Positions 20,691 through 29,227 of a stretch of DNA of 64,000 bases are shown piece after piece. The first letter of the stretch is position 1. The number at the start of each line of letters is the position of its first letter. Origin of the DNA: an uncultured Pelagibacteraceae bacterium (lineage in GTDB: Bacteria; Pseudomonadota; Alphaproteobacteria; Pelagibacterales; Pelagibacteraceae); NCBI GenBank assembly GCA_902577075.1, contig CACGXV010000002.1, positions 140,001 to 204,000 on the forward strand. Reading direction: 5' to 3'. The notes under the pieces were generated by a model. The model saw only the letters and a list, made by a program, of their open reading frames with translations. It had not been told where the DNA came from and did no database searches. A program made the translations under genes and the position numbers.

Positions 20691-20705
20691 GCGTCTTTCA
20701 GACGC
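20691..20705. repeat. Small hairpin between kdsB and the cytochrome gene
   Basis: A perfect 5-bp inverted repeat GCGTC/GACGC with the loop TTTCA lies in the 98-bp divergent gap, 16 bp upstream of the kdsB start. It is the only G+C-rich spot in the gap. It may be an operator or a leader hairpin, or chance. Confidence 0.3.
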
Positions 20706-20772
20706 AATAATTAAAATTAAATTTAGTATTTTTTTTGTTTAACATGTTATACGAGGTTAATAATTAAAAATC

Positions 20773-21300
20773 ATGGATTCATTTGAGATTAATAAAATCA
20801 TAGCTGCTGTATTAGTTATTTTTATAGTTATTTTTGGCATTACTAAAATTTCAGACTATATTTACTACGTGGAGAAACCAGCTCAATCTGCTTATAAAGT
20901 AGAATTTGCTGAGTCAGATACAAAAAAATCTACTTCTACCCAAGAGGTGGACATAGCTGCTTTATTAGCAATGGGAAGTGTCGAGCATGGTAAAACAGTT
21001 TTCAAAAAGTGTAGCGCATGTCATTCTATTAAAAAAGGCGGAAGAAATAATATAGGACCTGCCCTCTATAACGTCTTAGGCAGAAATATGGGTGCATTAG
21101 AAGATTATAAATATTCAAAAGCTTTGATAGCATTTGGTAAAGATTGGACTTTTGAAGAAATGAATAGTTTTTTGATTAAACCTGCCACTTATATCAAGGG
21201 AACTAAGATGGCTTTTGCGGGGTTAAAAAAAGAAAAAGATAGAGCATCAGTCATACTATATATGAATTCATATGCTGACACTCCTTTAGAATTACCTTAA
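20773..21300 (+). CDS. Membrane-anchored class I cytochrome c (CycM-like)
   Basis: A 175-aa electron carrier, probably feeding a terminal oxidase. One N-terminal membrane segment (about 8-27) is followed by a flexible linker and a class I cytochrome c domain. The haem site CSACH lies near 78-82. GPALYNVLGR follows, and the axial methionine is in the segment GTKMAFAGLKK near 146. It resembles the alphaproteobacterial CycM/c552 group. Its 3' end overlaps argF by 9 bp, convergently. Confidence 0.9.
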   Translation: MDSFEINKIIAAVLVIFIVIFGITKISDYIYYVEKPAQSAYKVEFAESDTKKSTSTQEVDIAALLAMGSVEHGKTVFKKCSACHSIKKGGRNNIGPALYNVLGRNMGALEDYKYSKALIAFGKDWTFEEMNSFLIKPATYIKGTKMAFAGLKKEKDRASVILYMNSYADTPLELP

Positions 21301-22224
21301 TTTATCAAAACAATATAACAAGATACTTTTTTGAACATAAACTCTATTAAGAGCTTGTTCCCATACTTTAGATTTCTTACTTAAAAAAACTTCATCTGTA
21401 ACTTCACTACCTCTAGGGAGACAATGTAAAAATATTGCATCTTTCTTTGCAAAGCTCATAGTTTTAGCATCAACTTTAAAGTTTTTAAATGATTTTAATT
21501 TCTTTTTCTTATTTACTCTATCATTCAATGAAATTATCTTATCTGTCATAACAACGTCACAATTTTTAACCGCTAATTCTTTTTTATTAAAGATATTTAT
21601 TTTTCCTTTCTTCTTTTTAATCCATGAGATAAGTGCTTTATTTGGTTGATAGTCTTTTGGACAGGCAATATTTAAAGATATCGAAAATTTTATACATACT
21701 TCGATAAGACTGTTCATCATATTATTACTGGCATCTCCAATCCAACATAACTTTAATTTAGAAACACTTTTTTTTTTGATTTCCTGAATTGTAAAAATAT
21801 CTGACAAAACTTGCGTTGGATGTGATGATGGACTTAATCCATTTATAATTGGTATTTTGGAATACTTTTTAAATTCGTTTAACTTTTTATCAGAGTCTGT
21901 TCTTAACATAAATGCATTACCATATGTTGATAAAATTTTTGATGTATCTTCAATACTTTCGCCTCCAATTCCTAAGTGTAATTCCTCTGGTCTTAAAGTT
22001 AGTGACCCTCCCCCTAGTTGTTTAATTGCTAAATAAAAACTTAATCTAGTTCTTAAACTTGATTTTTCAAACATTTGTAAGAGTATTTTTCCTTTTAAAG
22101 GAATATCCTTATCAGGATCTAGTGTACCTAATTTTTTTCTTTTTAATTTTCTTTTTTTTGCGTCAGAAATAATTTTTTTTAAATGTTTTGTTGGAATATC
22201 TTTTATGTAAAGAAAGTTTTTCAT
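21292..22224 (-). CDS. argF: Ornithine carbamoyltransferase
   Basis: Makes citrulline from ornithine and carbamoyl phosphate. The 310-aa protein has the carbamoyl-phosphate site FEKSSLRTR (52-60) where most OTCases read STRTR, SHPTQ where most read HPCQ, and the ornithine-side HCLPRGSEV near residue 270 (the HCLP of OTCases, which argues against aspartate carbamoyltransferase). It follows argD by 7 bp. The two substitutions are noted as divergence, not loss. Confidence 0.93.
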   Translation of the reverse strand: MKNFLYIKDIPTKHLKKIISDAKKRKLKRKKLGTLDPDKDIPLKGKILLQMFEKSSLRTRLSFYLAIKQLGGGSLTLRPEELHLGIGGESIEDTSKILSTYGNAFMLRTDSDKKLNEFKKYSKIPIINGLSPSSHPTQVLSDIFTIQEIKKKSVSKLKLCWIGDASNNMMNSLIEVCIKFSISLNIACPKDYQPNKALISWIKKKKGKINIFNKKELAVKNCDVVMTDKIISLNDRVNKKKKLKSFKNFKVDAKTMSFAKKDAIFLHCLPRGSEVTDEVFLSKKSKVWEQALNRVYVQKSILLYCFDKLR

Positions 22225-22231
22225 TAGTTTT

Positions 22232-23392
22232 TTATGAGTTACAAACTTTTGTTATAATTTTAAGAGCCATATTAATTTCTTTTTTGTTTACATTAAGCGG
22301 GGGCAAAACTCTAATTACATTCTCTGCAGCTCTTATTGTTAACAATTTATTTTTCATTAAATTTTCTATGAATTTTGTTTGATCATGATGAAGCTGTATT
22401 CCTAAAATTAGACCTTTTCCTCTTATCTCTTTTATGATCTTTGGAAATTTTTTTTTAATTTTATTCAATTCTGAAATAAAATATTTTGAATTACTATTAA
22501 CTTTTTTAAGAAAACCTTTTTTAAAAACTTCATTCATGACTGCATTGCCAACTGCCATTGCCAATGGATTTCCACCAAAAGTAGATCCATGTGTACCAGG
22601 CACCATAGCTTTTGAAACTTTTTTTGTCATCAAAACAGCTCCGATAGGAAATCCACCTCCAATTCCTTTAGCTATCGGAACTATATCAGGTTTTATACTT
22701 GCATATTCATATGAAAAAAACCTACCAGTTCTGCCTATCCCACATTGGACCTCATCCAAAATTAAAAGAATTTTTTTCTTGTTACAAATCTTTCTTATTT
22801 CTTTTAAACACCACGTGGGTATCACTTTTATTCCACCCTCTCCCATTATCGGTTCAATCATTATAGCAGCTGTTTTATTTGTTATTTTTTTTTTAAGTTC
22901 CTTATGGTTTCCAAATTTAAAATGGTCAAATCCTCCTACTTTTGGACCAAATCCCTCAATCATTTTTTTTGATCCACTTGCATTTATTGCTGCAATTGTT
23001 CTTCCATGAAAAGAATTTTTTATACATAAAATTCTATTTTTTTTTGGCTTTCCAATTGAATAAAAATATCTTCTTGCAACTTTTATAGCAGCCTCAGTGG
23101 CTTCAGCTCCACTATTTTGGAAAATAACTGCATCCGCAAAGGTTTTATTTGTTAATTTTTTTGCAAGCTGTTCACCTTCAGGAATTACGAAAGAATTTGA
23201 AACGTGCCAGAGTTTTTTTGATTGTCTAATTATTGCATTAACCAAAGAAGGATTTGCATGTCCTAATGAATTAACAGCAATACCTTGAACAAAATCTAAA
23301 TATTTTGTACCTTTTTTCGTGTATAAGAAAGAACCCTTACCTTTAGTAAAAGAGATGTTTCTTCTTTTATAATTTTTAGCTAAAGAACTCAT
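22232..23392 (-). CDS. argD: Acetylornithine aminotransferase
   Basis: A class III PLP-dependent aminotransferase making N-acetylornithine; in many bacteria ArgD also serves as succinyl-DAP aminotransferase, and dapD/dapE are present in this window. The 386-aa protein shows the PLP-binding LILDEVQCGIGRTG (near 210-223) and the Schiff-base lysine in IAKGIGGGFPIGA near residue 242. It is first of the argD-argF pair, 6 bp after the ABC-2 permease gene. Confidence 0.95.
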   Translation of the reverse strand: MSSLAKNYKRRNISFTKGKGSFLYTKKGTKYLDFVQGIAVNSLGHANPSLVNAIIRQSKKLWHVSNSFVIPEGEQLAKKLTNKTFADAVIFQNSGAEATEAAIKVARRYFYSIGKPKKNRILCIKNSFHGRTIAAINASGSKKMIEGFGPKVGGFDHFKFGNHKELKKKITNKTAAIMIEPIMGEGGIKVIPTWCLKEIRKICNKKKILLILDEVQCGIGRTGRFFSYEYASIKPDIVPIAKGIGGGFPIGAVLMTKKVSKAMVPGTHGSTFGGNPLAMAVGNAVMNEVFKKGFLKKVNSNSKYFISELNKIKKKFPKIIKEIRGKGLILGIQLHHDQTKFIENLMKNKLLTIRAAENVIRVLPPLNVNKKEINMALKIITKVCNS

Positions 23393-23398
23393 TTTGAA

Positions 23399-24211
23399 TT
23401 AAGATTTAATTTTATAACCTTTATGTACTAAAATGTATGCGAAAAATGTAACAAATAAACTTAGAGAAGAAAGTAGTAAAATACCAAATATTAACGAACC
23501 ATCCAATTGGCCGATAAATGAATATCTAAATCCATCGATCATATGAAAAAAAGGATTATAATTACTCATAATTTTTAAAAATTCAGGCAATTTATCAATA
23601 CTATAGAAAGTACCACTCAGAAAACTCAATGGAACTATTATAAAATTTGTTACACTGCTCATTTGATCAAACTTGTCTGCATATAATCCAACAATTAAAC
23701 CCAATGATCCCATTAATAGTCCTCCCAGAAATAAATAAGTAAACCACAAGATAAAATTAGGTATTGATAGATCTATAAAAAATACAAAGATAATAGTTGA
23801 AGCTGACGCAATTAATAAACCCCTTGCTGCAGAGGCAAATGTTATTGCAAAAACCACCTCTGATGAGGACAACGGACTATGAACAACATCAGTGATTGTA
23901 CCCATCATTTTAGCCATCATCAAAGATGAGCTCGAATGTGCAAAACTTTGCTGAATTACTTGCATCATTATCAATCCACAAGCTAAAAATTTAATATACG
24001 AAACTCCAAAAACATCAGCTCTTTCATCCCCTATTGCTAAAGAGATAACTGTTAAAAAAAGGATACTAGTTAATATTGGTCCGAATAATGTTTGTCCTGA
24101 AACTGTAAGAAACCTTAAAACTTCTTTTTTGAACAAAGAGTAAGTCCCAACCCAATTAATCAGTCCAAACCTTCTAATTCCAATTTGATATTTTTTATCC
24201 AATTCAACCAT
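23399..24211 (-). CDS. ABC-2 type transporter permease
   Basis: A 270-aa integral membrane protein with about six hydrophobic segments in the ABC2_membrane fold (YadH/NodJ-like). The motif region PLSFLSGTFYSIDKLPEFLK near 190-209 is typical of these permeases. The substrate is not readable from the sequence. The matching ATPase is not adjacent; the only ABC ATPase in the window is LptB, which serves another system. It lies upstream of argD in the same direction, 6 bp away, and diverges from gcrA. Confidence 0.88.
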   Translation of the reverse strand: MVELDKKYQIGIRRFGLINWVGTYSLFKKEVLRFLTVSGQTLFGPILTSILFLTVISLAIGDERADVFGVSYIKFLACGLIMMQVIQQSFAHSSSSLMMAKMMGTITDVVHSPLSSSEVVFAITFASAARGLLIASASTIIFVFFIDLSIPNFILWFTYLFLGGLLMGSLGLIVGLYADKFDQMSSVTNFIIVPLSFLSGTFYSIDKLPEFLKIMSNYNPFFHMIDGFRYSFIGQLDGSLIFGILLLSSLSLFVTFFAYILVHKGYKIKS

Positions 24212-24339
24212 AAGTTTTTATTAATAAACATTTTTTTTGAAAATTGTTAAAAAACAAAAAAAAAAGCTTGTTAAGATGATATAATTATGGTCTCTAGATT
24301 ATGTAATAATAAAATATTAATACACTAAATATAGTACTT

Positions 24340-24837
24340 ATGAGCTGGACAGACGAAAAAGTTAACAAATTAAAAGAACTTTGGGGCAAGGGGCAAACAG
24401 CAAGTCAAATTGCAGAAATAATAGGTGGAGTTAGTAGAAATGCTGTAATTGGGAAGGCTCATCGATTAAATTTATCTGCAAAAATTAAAACAAGAACATC
24501 TGTTTCACAAAATAGTCCTGGTGGAATAGCTTCAAATAATAATAATTTTAAAAAGGGAAGTAGAAAACAAAAATTTAGATCTTTGCTTTTGGATAAAAAT
24601 TTTGAGCCAGCCAAAAATCTACTGCTAGAAGAATTAAATGAAAATACATGCAAGTATATGGAAGGTCATCCTGATGAAAAAGACTCTTCCTTTTGTGGAA
24701 GAAAAACTATAGAAAAATTTTCTTATTGCCCATTACACTTAATGGTAGTTTTTCAACCTAAAGGAAAAAAAGATGAGTTAGTTGATAATGAGGATGAGGT
24801 TCCAAAGTTTATTGAAAAAAAAGTAAAATCTGCATAG
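24340..24837 (+). CDS. gcrA: GcrA family cell cycle regulator
   Basis: GcrA is an alphaproteobacterial transcription factor that binds sigma70-RNA polymerase and acts at CcrM-methylated GANTC promoters. The 165-aa protein begins with the GcrA helix-turn-helix (SWTDEKVNKLKELWGKG, then SRNAVIGKAHRLNL). After a basic linker it ends in the conserved C-terminal block with CKYMEGHP and FCGRKT, then SYCPLHLMV. I see no GANTC in the 128 bp upstream. The stop is 1 bp from the convergent SHOCT gene. Confidence 0.95.
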   Translation: MSWTDEKVNKLKELWGKGQTASQIAEIIGGVSRNAVIGKAHRLNLSAKIKTRTSVSQNSPGGIASNNNNFKKGSRKQKFRSLLLDKNFEPAKNLLLEELNENTCKYMEGHPDEKDSSFCGRKTIEKFSYCPLHLMVVFQPKGKKDELVDNEDEVPKFIEKKVKSA

Positions 24838-24838
24838 C

Positions 24839-25132
24839 TTATTTTAAAATCTTCTCTTTAGCTTTTTTGAACTCATCATCATTTATAATACCTTTGTGGT
24901 GCAAGTTATTTAATTCCTTTAATTGATCAACTACCTCAAGTTTTTGGTTTTGATTTTCTTGATTAGAATCTAAATTCTTTTCATCTTTTATAATTTGTTT
25001 AGCTTCTACACCTCTCGTAATTGCTTTAACAGCAATTGATAAGACAAATGCTAAAATTAAAAATACGATTAAATAAATAATATTTGTTAACATTAATTTC
25101 TTTTTTTCATTTTTTAGAAAATTGTCCGCCAC
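24839..25132 (-). CDS. Small SHOCT-domain membrane protein
   Basis: A 97-aa protein with one membrane segment (about 17-38), a polar Asn/Gln/Lys linker and a C-terminal SHOCT motif (QLKELNNLHHKGIINDDEFKKAKEKIL). SHOCT is a short oligomerisation element whose role varies. This start overlaps the upstream reductase gene by 26 bp. An internal ATG at 25093 (MLTNIIYL) would give 84 aa and a 13-bp gap; I cannot decide between them. Confidence 0.75.
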   Translation of the reverse strand: MADNFLKNEKKKLMLTNIIYLIVFLILAFVLSIAVKAITRGVEAKQIIKDEKNLDSNQENQNQKLEVVDQLKELNNLHHKGIINDDEFKKAKEKILK

Positions 25133-26054
25133 TAGTCCAATTGTAACTATAGCGATTTATTTCCTCATCAAATTTTTTATTTGCTTTCATGTTAATTTCA
25201 AAGTTAGTTTTATACTTTTTTGAAGCAATATTATCATATTTCAACAAATTTAATTGATCAATTGTTAATAATGGCTTGGGCATCAATTGAAAAATCTTAG
25301 CATTAATTTTAGCTAATGGCAAAGGCAAAGAAATTAATAATCTTTTTTTATTAATTGATTTTAAAATTTTTAAAATTATTTCTTTAAAAGTGAGAACCTC
25401 AGGCCCTATACATTCTATTATTTCTCCAGAAAGTTTTTCTTGAACAATTTGAAAAATTATATCTGTAAAGTCAGAAACGTGTATTGGTGTGAATTTAGTT
25501 TTTCCACCATAATAAAGTGGCATTAAAGGCAAAATACTTAACAATTTCATAAAATTTGTAGTAAAATTGTCATCTACAGAATATACTATTGATGGTTTTA
25601 AAATAACAGATTTAGAAAAATTGCCCATAACCTTTTTTTCACCACTTAGCTTACTCATTGCATATTTACTATCACTTGCAAGTTCTATCCCTAATGCAGA
25701 GACATGAATAAATTGATCGATTGATTTTTCAAAAGCTACTTTAGATAGTAATGATGGTAAGTCTGAATGAATGGTATTAAATTGATTATCTCTTTTTTCA
25801 TAAAGAATTCCGATTAAATTTATACAAATAGAACAATTTTCCATTAATCGAGAAATATTTTCCTCATTAAATGAATTAATCTCTTCAAGTTCTAAGTATC
25901 CATAATTAGATTGAGTTTTAATTTGATAACCTTTTTGATGTATGCTCCTAGTAACCGCAATAACTCTATAATTATTTTTGGTAAATTTTCTTATTAAAGA
26001 TTTTCCAATTTGACCAGATGAACCAAATATTAAAATTGAATCCTGATTTTTCAT
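25107..26054 (-). CDS. NDUFA9-like NAD(P)-binding SDR protein (complex I-associated type)
   Basis: An atypical short-chain dehydrogenase/epimerase-fold protein of 315 aa with the nucleotide-binding motif FGSSGQIGKSLIRKF near the N-terminus and the YAMSKLSGEK segment (YxxxK type). Alphaproteobacterial homologues resemble mitochondrial complex I subunit NDUFA9. I use the ATG at 26054 (MKNQDSIL). The longer reading from 26132 would run through the start of the divergent rnd gene. Only 16 bp separate the two divergent start codons. Confidence 0.85.
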   Translation of the reverse strand: MKNQDSILIFGSSGQIGKSLIRKFTKNNYRVIAVTRSIHQKGYQIKTQSNYGYLELEEINSFNEENISRLMENCSICINLIGILYEKRDNQFNTIHSDLPSLLSKVAFEKSIDQFIHVSALGIELASDSKYAMSKLSGEKKVMGNFSKSVILKPSIVYSVDDNFTTNFMKLLSILPLMPLYYGGKTKFTPIHVSDFTDIIFQIVQEKLSGEIIECIGPEVLTFKEIILKILKSINKKRLLISLPLPLAKINAKIFQLMPKPLLTIDQLNLLKYDNIASKKYKTNFEINMKANKKFDEEINRYSYNWTSGGQFSKK

Positions 26055-26070
26055 ATATATATATCTAATA

Positions 26071-26682
26071 ATGAATTTAGATATTAAATTACATAAAGAA
26101 GATTTACCAGACGAAATAGAGTTCAGTGACAAGATTGCAATTGATTGTGAATTTACTGGGTTAAATATTGAAAGAGATAGACTGTGCCTATTGCAAATAT
26201 CATCAGGTCAAAATGATGCTCACATTATTCAATTAAATAAAGAGAATTATAATGCACCAAATTTAAAAAGAGTTTTAATCAATGAGAATATAAATAAATT
26301 ATTTCACTTCGCTAGAGCCGATCTTTTATTCATTAAAAAATATTTAGGTATTGATATAAGAAATGTAAATTGCACAAAAATTATGAGTAAAATTGCTAGA
26401 AGCTACTCAGATAAACATGGATTAAAAGATCTAATAAAAGAATTTATTGGAATTGATATAAGTAAGCAATTACAAACCTCTGACTTTGGGGGAGAATTGT
26501 CAGATAAACAACTAAAGTATTGTGCTCAAGATGTAGTATATCTACATAAAGTTTATGAGGCTTTATTTAAAATATTAGAAAGAGAAAAAAGATTAAATCT
26601 TTATAAAAATACAATTAAATTTATTAATACTAGAGTCGAATTAGATTACGCATCATTCAAAGAAGATATATGGGCTCACTAA
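26071..26682 (+). CDS. rnd: Ribonuclease D-like 3'-5' exonuclease (short form)
   Basis: A 203-aa DEDD-family exonuclease domain without the HRDC domains of full-length RNase D, as is common in Alphaproteobacteria. The first acidic pair is DCE in IAIDCEFTGLN (27-37). Later elements are the FHFARADLLFIKK segment and YCAQDVVYLHKVYE, carrying the Y/D of the last motif. The likely role is 3' trimming of tRNA or other small RNA. It is first of a 14-gene rightward series. Confidence 0.88.
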   Translation: MNLDIKLHKEDLPDEIEFSDKIAIDCEFTGLNIERDRLCLLQISSGQNDAHIIQLNKENYNAPNLKRVLINENINKLFHFARADLLFIKKYLGIDIRNVNCTKIMSKIARSYSDKHGLKDLIKEFIGIDISKQLQTSDFGGELSDKQLKYCAQDVVYLHKVYEALFKILEREKRLNLYKNTIKFINTRVELDYASFKEDIWAH

Positions 26683-26683
26683 A

Positions 26684-27664
26684 ATGATAAATAGAAATTT
26701 ATTAGATGTCGGCAAAGAAGTGATTAGGACTGAATTAAACTCTCTCAAAAAACTTCAATCTAGCATCGGGAAATCATTTGAGAAAATTATCAAAATTATT
26801 TTAAATTGTAAAAATGGTAAAATAATCATTTCAGGGGTAGGTAAAAGTGGAATAATTGGTAGAAAATGGTCAGCAACGTTATCTTCTACTGGTACACCAT
26901 CTTTTTTTTTAGACGCCTCAGATGCAAGCCATGGAGACATGGGACAGATTACATCTAATGATATTTTAATATTAATAAGTTTGAGCGGACAAAGTGAAGA
27001 ATTAAAGAATATTATTCAATATGCATCAAGAAATAGAAATATAAAACTTATAGGTATTACTTCAAAAAAGGATTCGCTTTTATACAAGAATGCTGACGTG
27101 AACTTTTTATTACCATCAGTTAAGGAGGCAGGTCCTGGAAATTTTGTACCAACATCATCAACAACAGTTCAAATAGCTTTGGGAGACGCTATAGCAATAA
27201 CTTGTATGAATTATAAAAAATTTGGAAAACTAGACTTTAAAAAATTTCATCCAAGTGGATCTCTTTCGATAAAATTAAAAACTGTTGAGGATTTAATGTT
27301 AACAGGAAGGCACATACCATTTATTAGTGAAAATGTAAAAATGAAAACTGCCTTACAAAAAATAGAAAAAAAAGGGTTGGGTGCTTTGGTTGTCAAGGGC
27401 AGAAATAATAATACAAGTGGAATATTAACTGACGGCGATTTAAAAAGGCTTTCTAATTTAAAATTAAATTTTCATAATTTAAAAATAAAGAATGTCATGA
27501 AAAGAAAACCAATTAGTATTGATAAAGATATGCTAGCAGTCCAAGCACTTTCTATCATGAACACAAAAAAAATTACTAGTTTATGTGTACATCAAAAAAA
27601 TAAAAAAAATAAAACAATAGGATTTATACACATCCATACAATTTTGAATGCAAATATAAGTTAA
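26684..27664 (+). CDS. kdsD: Arabinose-5-phosphate isomerase (KpsF/GutQ family)
   Basis: Interconverts ribulose-5-P and arabinose-5-P, the first step of Kdo synthesis. The 326-aa protein has an N-terminal SIS domain (SGVGKSGIIGRKWSATLSST near 45-64; DASDASHGDMG) and two C-terminal CBS domains (about 205-320). It is followed by lptC and lptB, an arrangement seen across Proteobacteria that couples Kdo synthesis with LPS export. Confidence 0.95.
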   Translation: MINRNLLDVGKEVIRTELNSLKKLQSSIGKSFEKIIKIILNCKNGKIIISGVGKSGIIGRKWSATLSSTGTPSFFLDASDASHGDMGQITSNDILILISLSGQSEELKNIIQYASRNRNIKLIGITSKKDSLLYKNADVNFLLPSVKEAGPGNFVPTSSTTVQIALGDAIAITCMNYKKFGKLDFKKFHPSGSLSIKLKTVEDLMLTGRHIPFISENVKMKTALQKIEKKGLGALVVKGRNNNTSGILTDGDLKRLSNLKLNFHNLKIKNVMKRKPISIDKDMLAVQALSIMNTKKITSLCVHQKNKKNKTIGFIHIHTILNANIS

Positions 27665-28444
27665 ATGTCAATTAAGTCCTTAATACAGATATTAATTTTA
27701 TTATTAATTTTCTCTATTATTGGAGGAGTTTATTATAAGTATTTTGATACAAAAAAAGATATTGTTGAAGAAACAAATTTATCAGAAATTGTTAATCAAG
27801 ACAAAATAAATGAGCTAGAGAGAAAGATAATAGAATTAGAATTAAAAAATAATAAATTGATTGGAGAGTTAAGCAACAATAAAGAAGAAGAGAAAAAAAC
27901 ACCTATTGAAAATAAAAATATAACTTATGAAAATATTGAAATAAAAGATGATGAGAAAAAACAAAACAAAAAAACAAATTTTGAAAAAAAAAAAATTTCA
28001 ACAAAAGAAATAAAAAATTTAGTCAAAGATGTAGAATATACTTCCATTGATGAAAAAGGGAATAAATTTTATCTACTTGCAAACTCAGGTAAATCAAATG
28101 CAAATAATAATGATATTTTAGATCTTAGCAATGTTAGAGGTGAAATTTCTTCAGATAAAAGAGATACAATTTATATTGTCTCAGACTATGGGCAGTATAA
28201 TTCAGTAAATTCAAATTCAAAATTTTTTAAAAACGTAATAATAAATTATCAGGAAAAACAAATCACATGTGAAAACTTTGATATTAATATGGAAACAAGT
28301 AAGGCTATAGCTTATACTAATGTTGTAATTACAGACCCCAAATCAAAAATGAAAGCAGGAATAGTTGAGTTCGATTTAAAAACAAAAGATATAAATATAA
28401 ATCCAGAGACTGCTTCTGCAGAAATTAAGGTTGTGACAGAATAA
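27665..28444 (+). CDS. lptC: LPS export periplasmic protein LptC (LptA/LptC-like fold)
   Basis: A 259-aa protein with one N-terminal membrane anchor (about 7-25), a charged coiled-coil-like stretch rich in Lys, Glu and Asn (30-115), and a C-terminal OstA/LptC-like beta region (about 120-255). It carries LPS from the LptBFG transporter to LptA. The lptA gene that usually sits between lptC and lptB is absent here: lptB starts on the last base of this gene. It could serve as a combined LptC/LptA; only the fold resemblance supports that. Confidence 0.75.
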   Translation: MSIKSLIQILILLLIFSIIGGVYYKYFDTKKDIVEETNLSEIVNQDKINELERKIIELELKNNKLIGELSNNKEEEKKTPIENKNITYENIEIKDDEKKQNKKTNFEKKKISTKEIKNLVKDVEYTSIDEKGNKFYLLANSGKSNANNNDILDLSNVRGEISSDKRDTIYIVSDYGQYNSVNSNSKFFKNVIINYQEKQITCENFDINMETSKAIAYTNVVITDPKSKMKAGIVEFDLKTKDININPETASAEIKVVTE

Positions 28445-29220
28445 TGGCACTAATAAAAAAATTCAGAATAAAAAGCTTTAAGGAAAAACAAACTTTATTG
28501 GAATTGGATAAAATTTCTATGTTTTTTAATAAAAGACAAATTTTAAATAACTTAAATTTAAAAATTAACAGACAAGAAGTTTTGGGAATGCTTGGACCAA
28601 ATGGTGTTGGAAAATCAACAATTTTTCATATTATAACAGGTTTAAAAGATCCAAGTTATGGAAAGGTTCTTATTAACGGAGAAGACTGTACAAATATTCC
28701 AATTTATGAAAGGGCTACAAGATATAAACTAGGGTATGTGCCTCAATATGGAGGTTTCATACAGAGTCTAAGTTTAATAGAAAATTTAAAACTTGTTGGC
28801 GAAATTCACATAAAAGAAAAGGGTTTAAGAGAGTCAAAAATAGAAAAAATAATATCACAGTTTGAATTTGATCCATTATTAAAAATCAAAGCAAAGCACT
28901 TATCTGGTGGACAAAAAAAGAAATTAGTAATTGGTATGGCCTTAATTAATGATCCCAATATTTTATTGTTAGATGAACCATTTGCAGCTTTGGATATTTT
29001 AACTATAAAAATGTTACAAGAAATAATTGTTAGTCTGCAAGCACTAGAAAAGATAACAGTAGTTGTTTGTGATCATCAAGCTAGAGATTTGTTAAGCTGT
29101 GTTGATAGGGCGATTGTACTATCTAATGGAAAAATAATTGCATCTGGAAGTCCAAATGAAATTATTAAAGATGCTAGTGCAAAATCTGCTTACTTTGGTG
29201 ATGAATTTAAGATAAATTAA
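28444..29220 (+). CDS. lptB: LPS export ABC transporter ATP-binding protein LptB
   Basis: The cytoplasmic ATPase of the LptBFGC transporter extracting LPS from the inner membrane. The 258-aa protein has Walker A GPNGVGKST (near 53-61), Q-loop YVPQYGG, signature LSGGQKKK near 154, Walker B ILLLDEPFAAL near 173 and the H-loop CDHQARD. Its start overlaps the lptC stop by one base. LptF and LptG are not in the window. Confidence 0.93.
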   Translation: MALIKKFRIKSFKEKQTLLELDKISMFFNKRQILNNLNLKINRQEVLGMLGPNGVGKSTIFHIITGLKDPSYGKVLINGEDCTNIPIYERATRYKLGYVPQYGGFIQSLSLIENLKLVGEIHIKEKGLRESKIEKIISQFEFDPLLKIKAKHLSGGQKKKLVIGMALINDPNILLLDEPFAALDILTIKMLQEIIVSLQALEKITVVVCDHQARDLLSCVDRAIVLSNGKIIASGSPNEIIKDASAKSAYFGDEFKIN

Positions 29221-29227
29221 TTCATCA

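Noticed and set aside
20691-20705. Rho-independent terminator at the GCGTC/GACGC hairpin
   Set aside because: It lies between divergent starts with no U-run, so a terminator makes no sense there.
22434-23009. Long antisense frames, such as 22434-23009 over argD or 5699-6082 over ispG
   Set aside because: Shadows of strong genes with AT-biased codons on the other strand.
26055-26132. Longer start of the NDUFA9-like gene
   Set aside because: It overlaps the rnd coding start; the ATG at 26054 gives the normal N-terminus.
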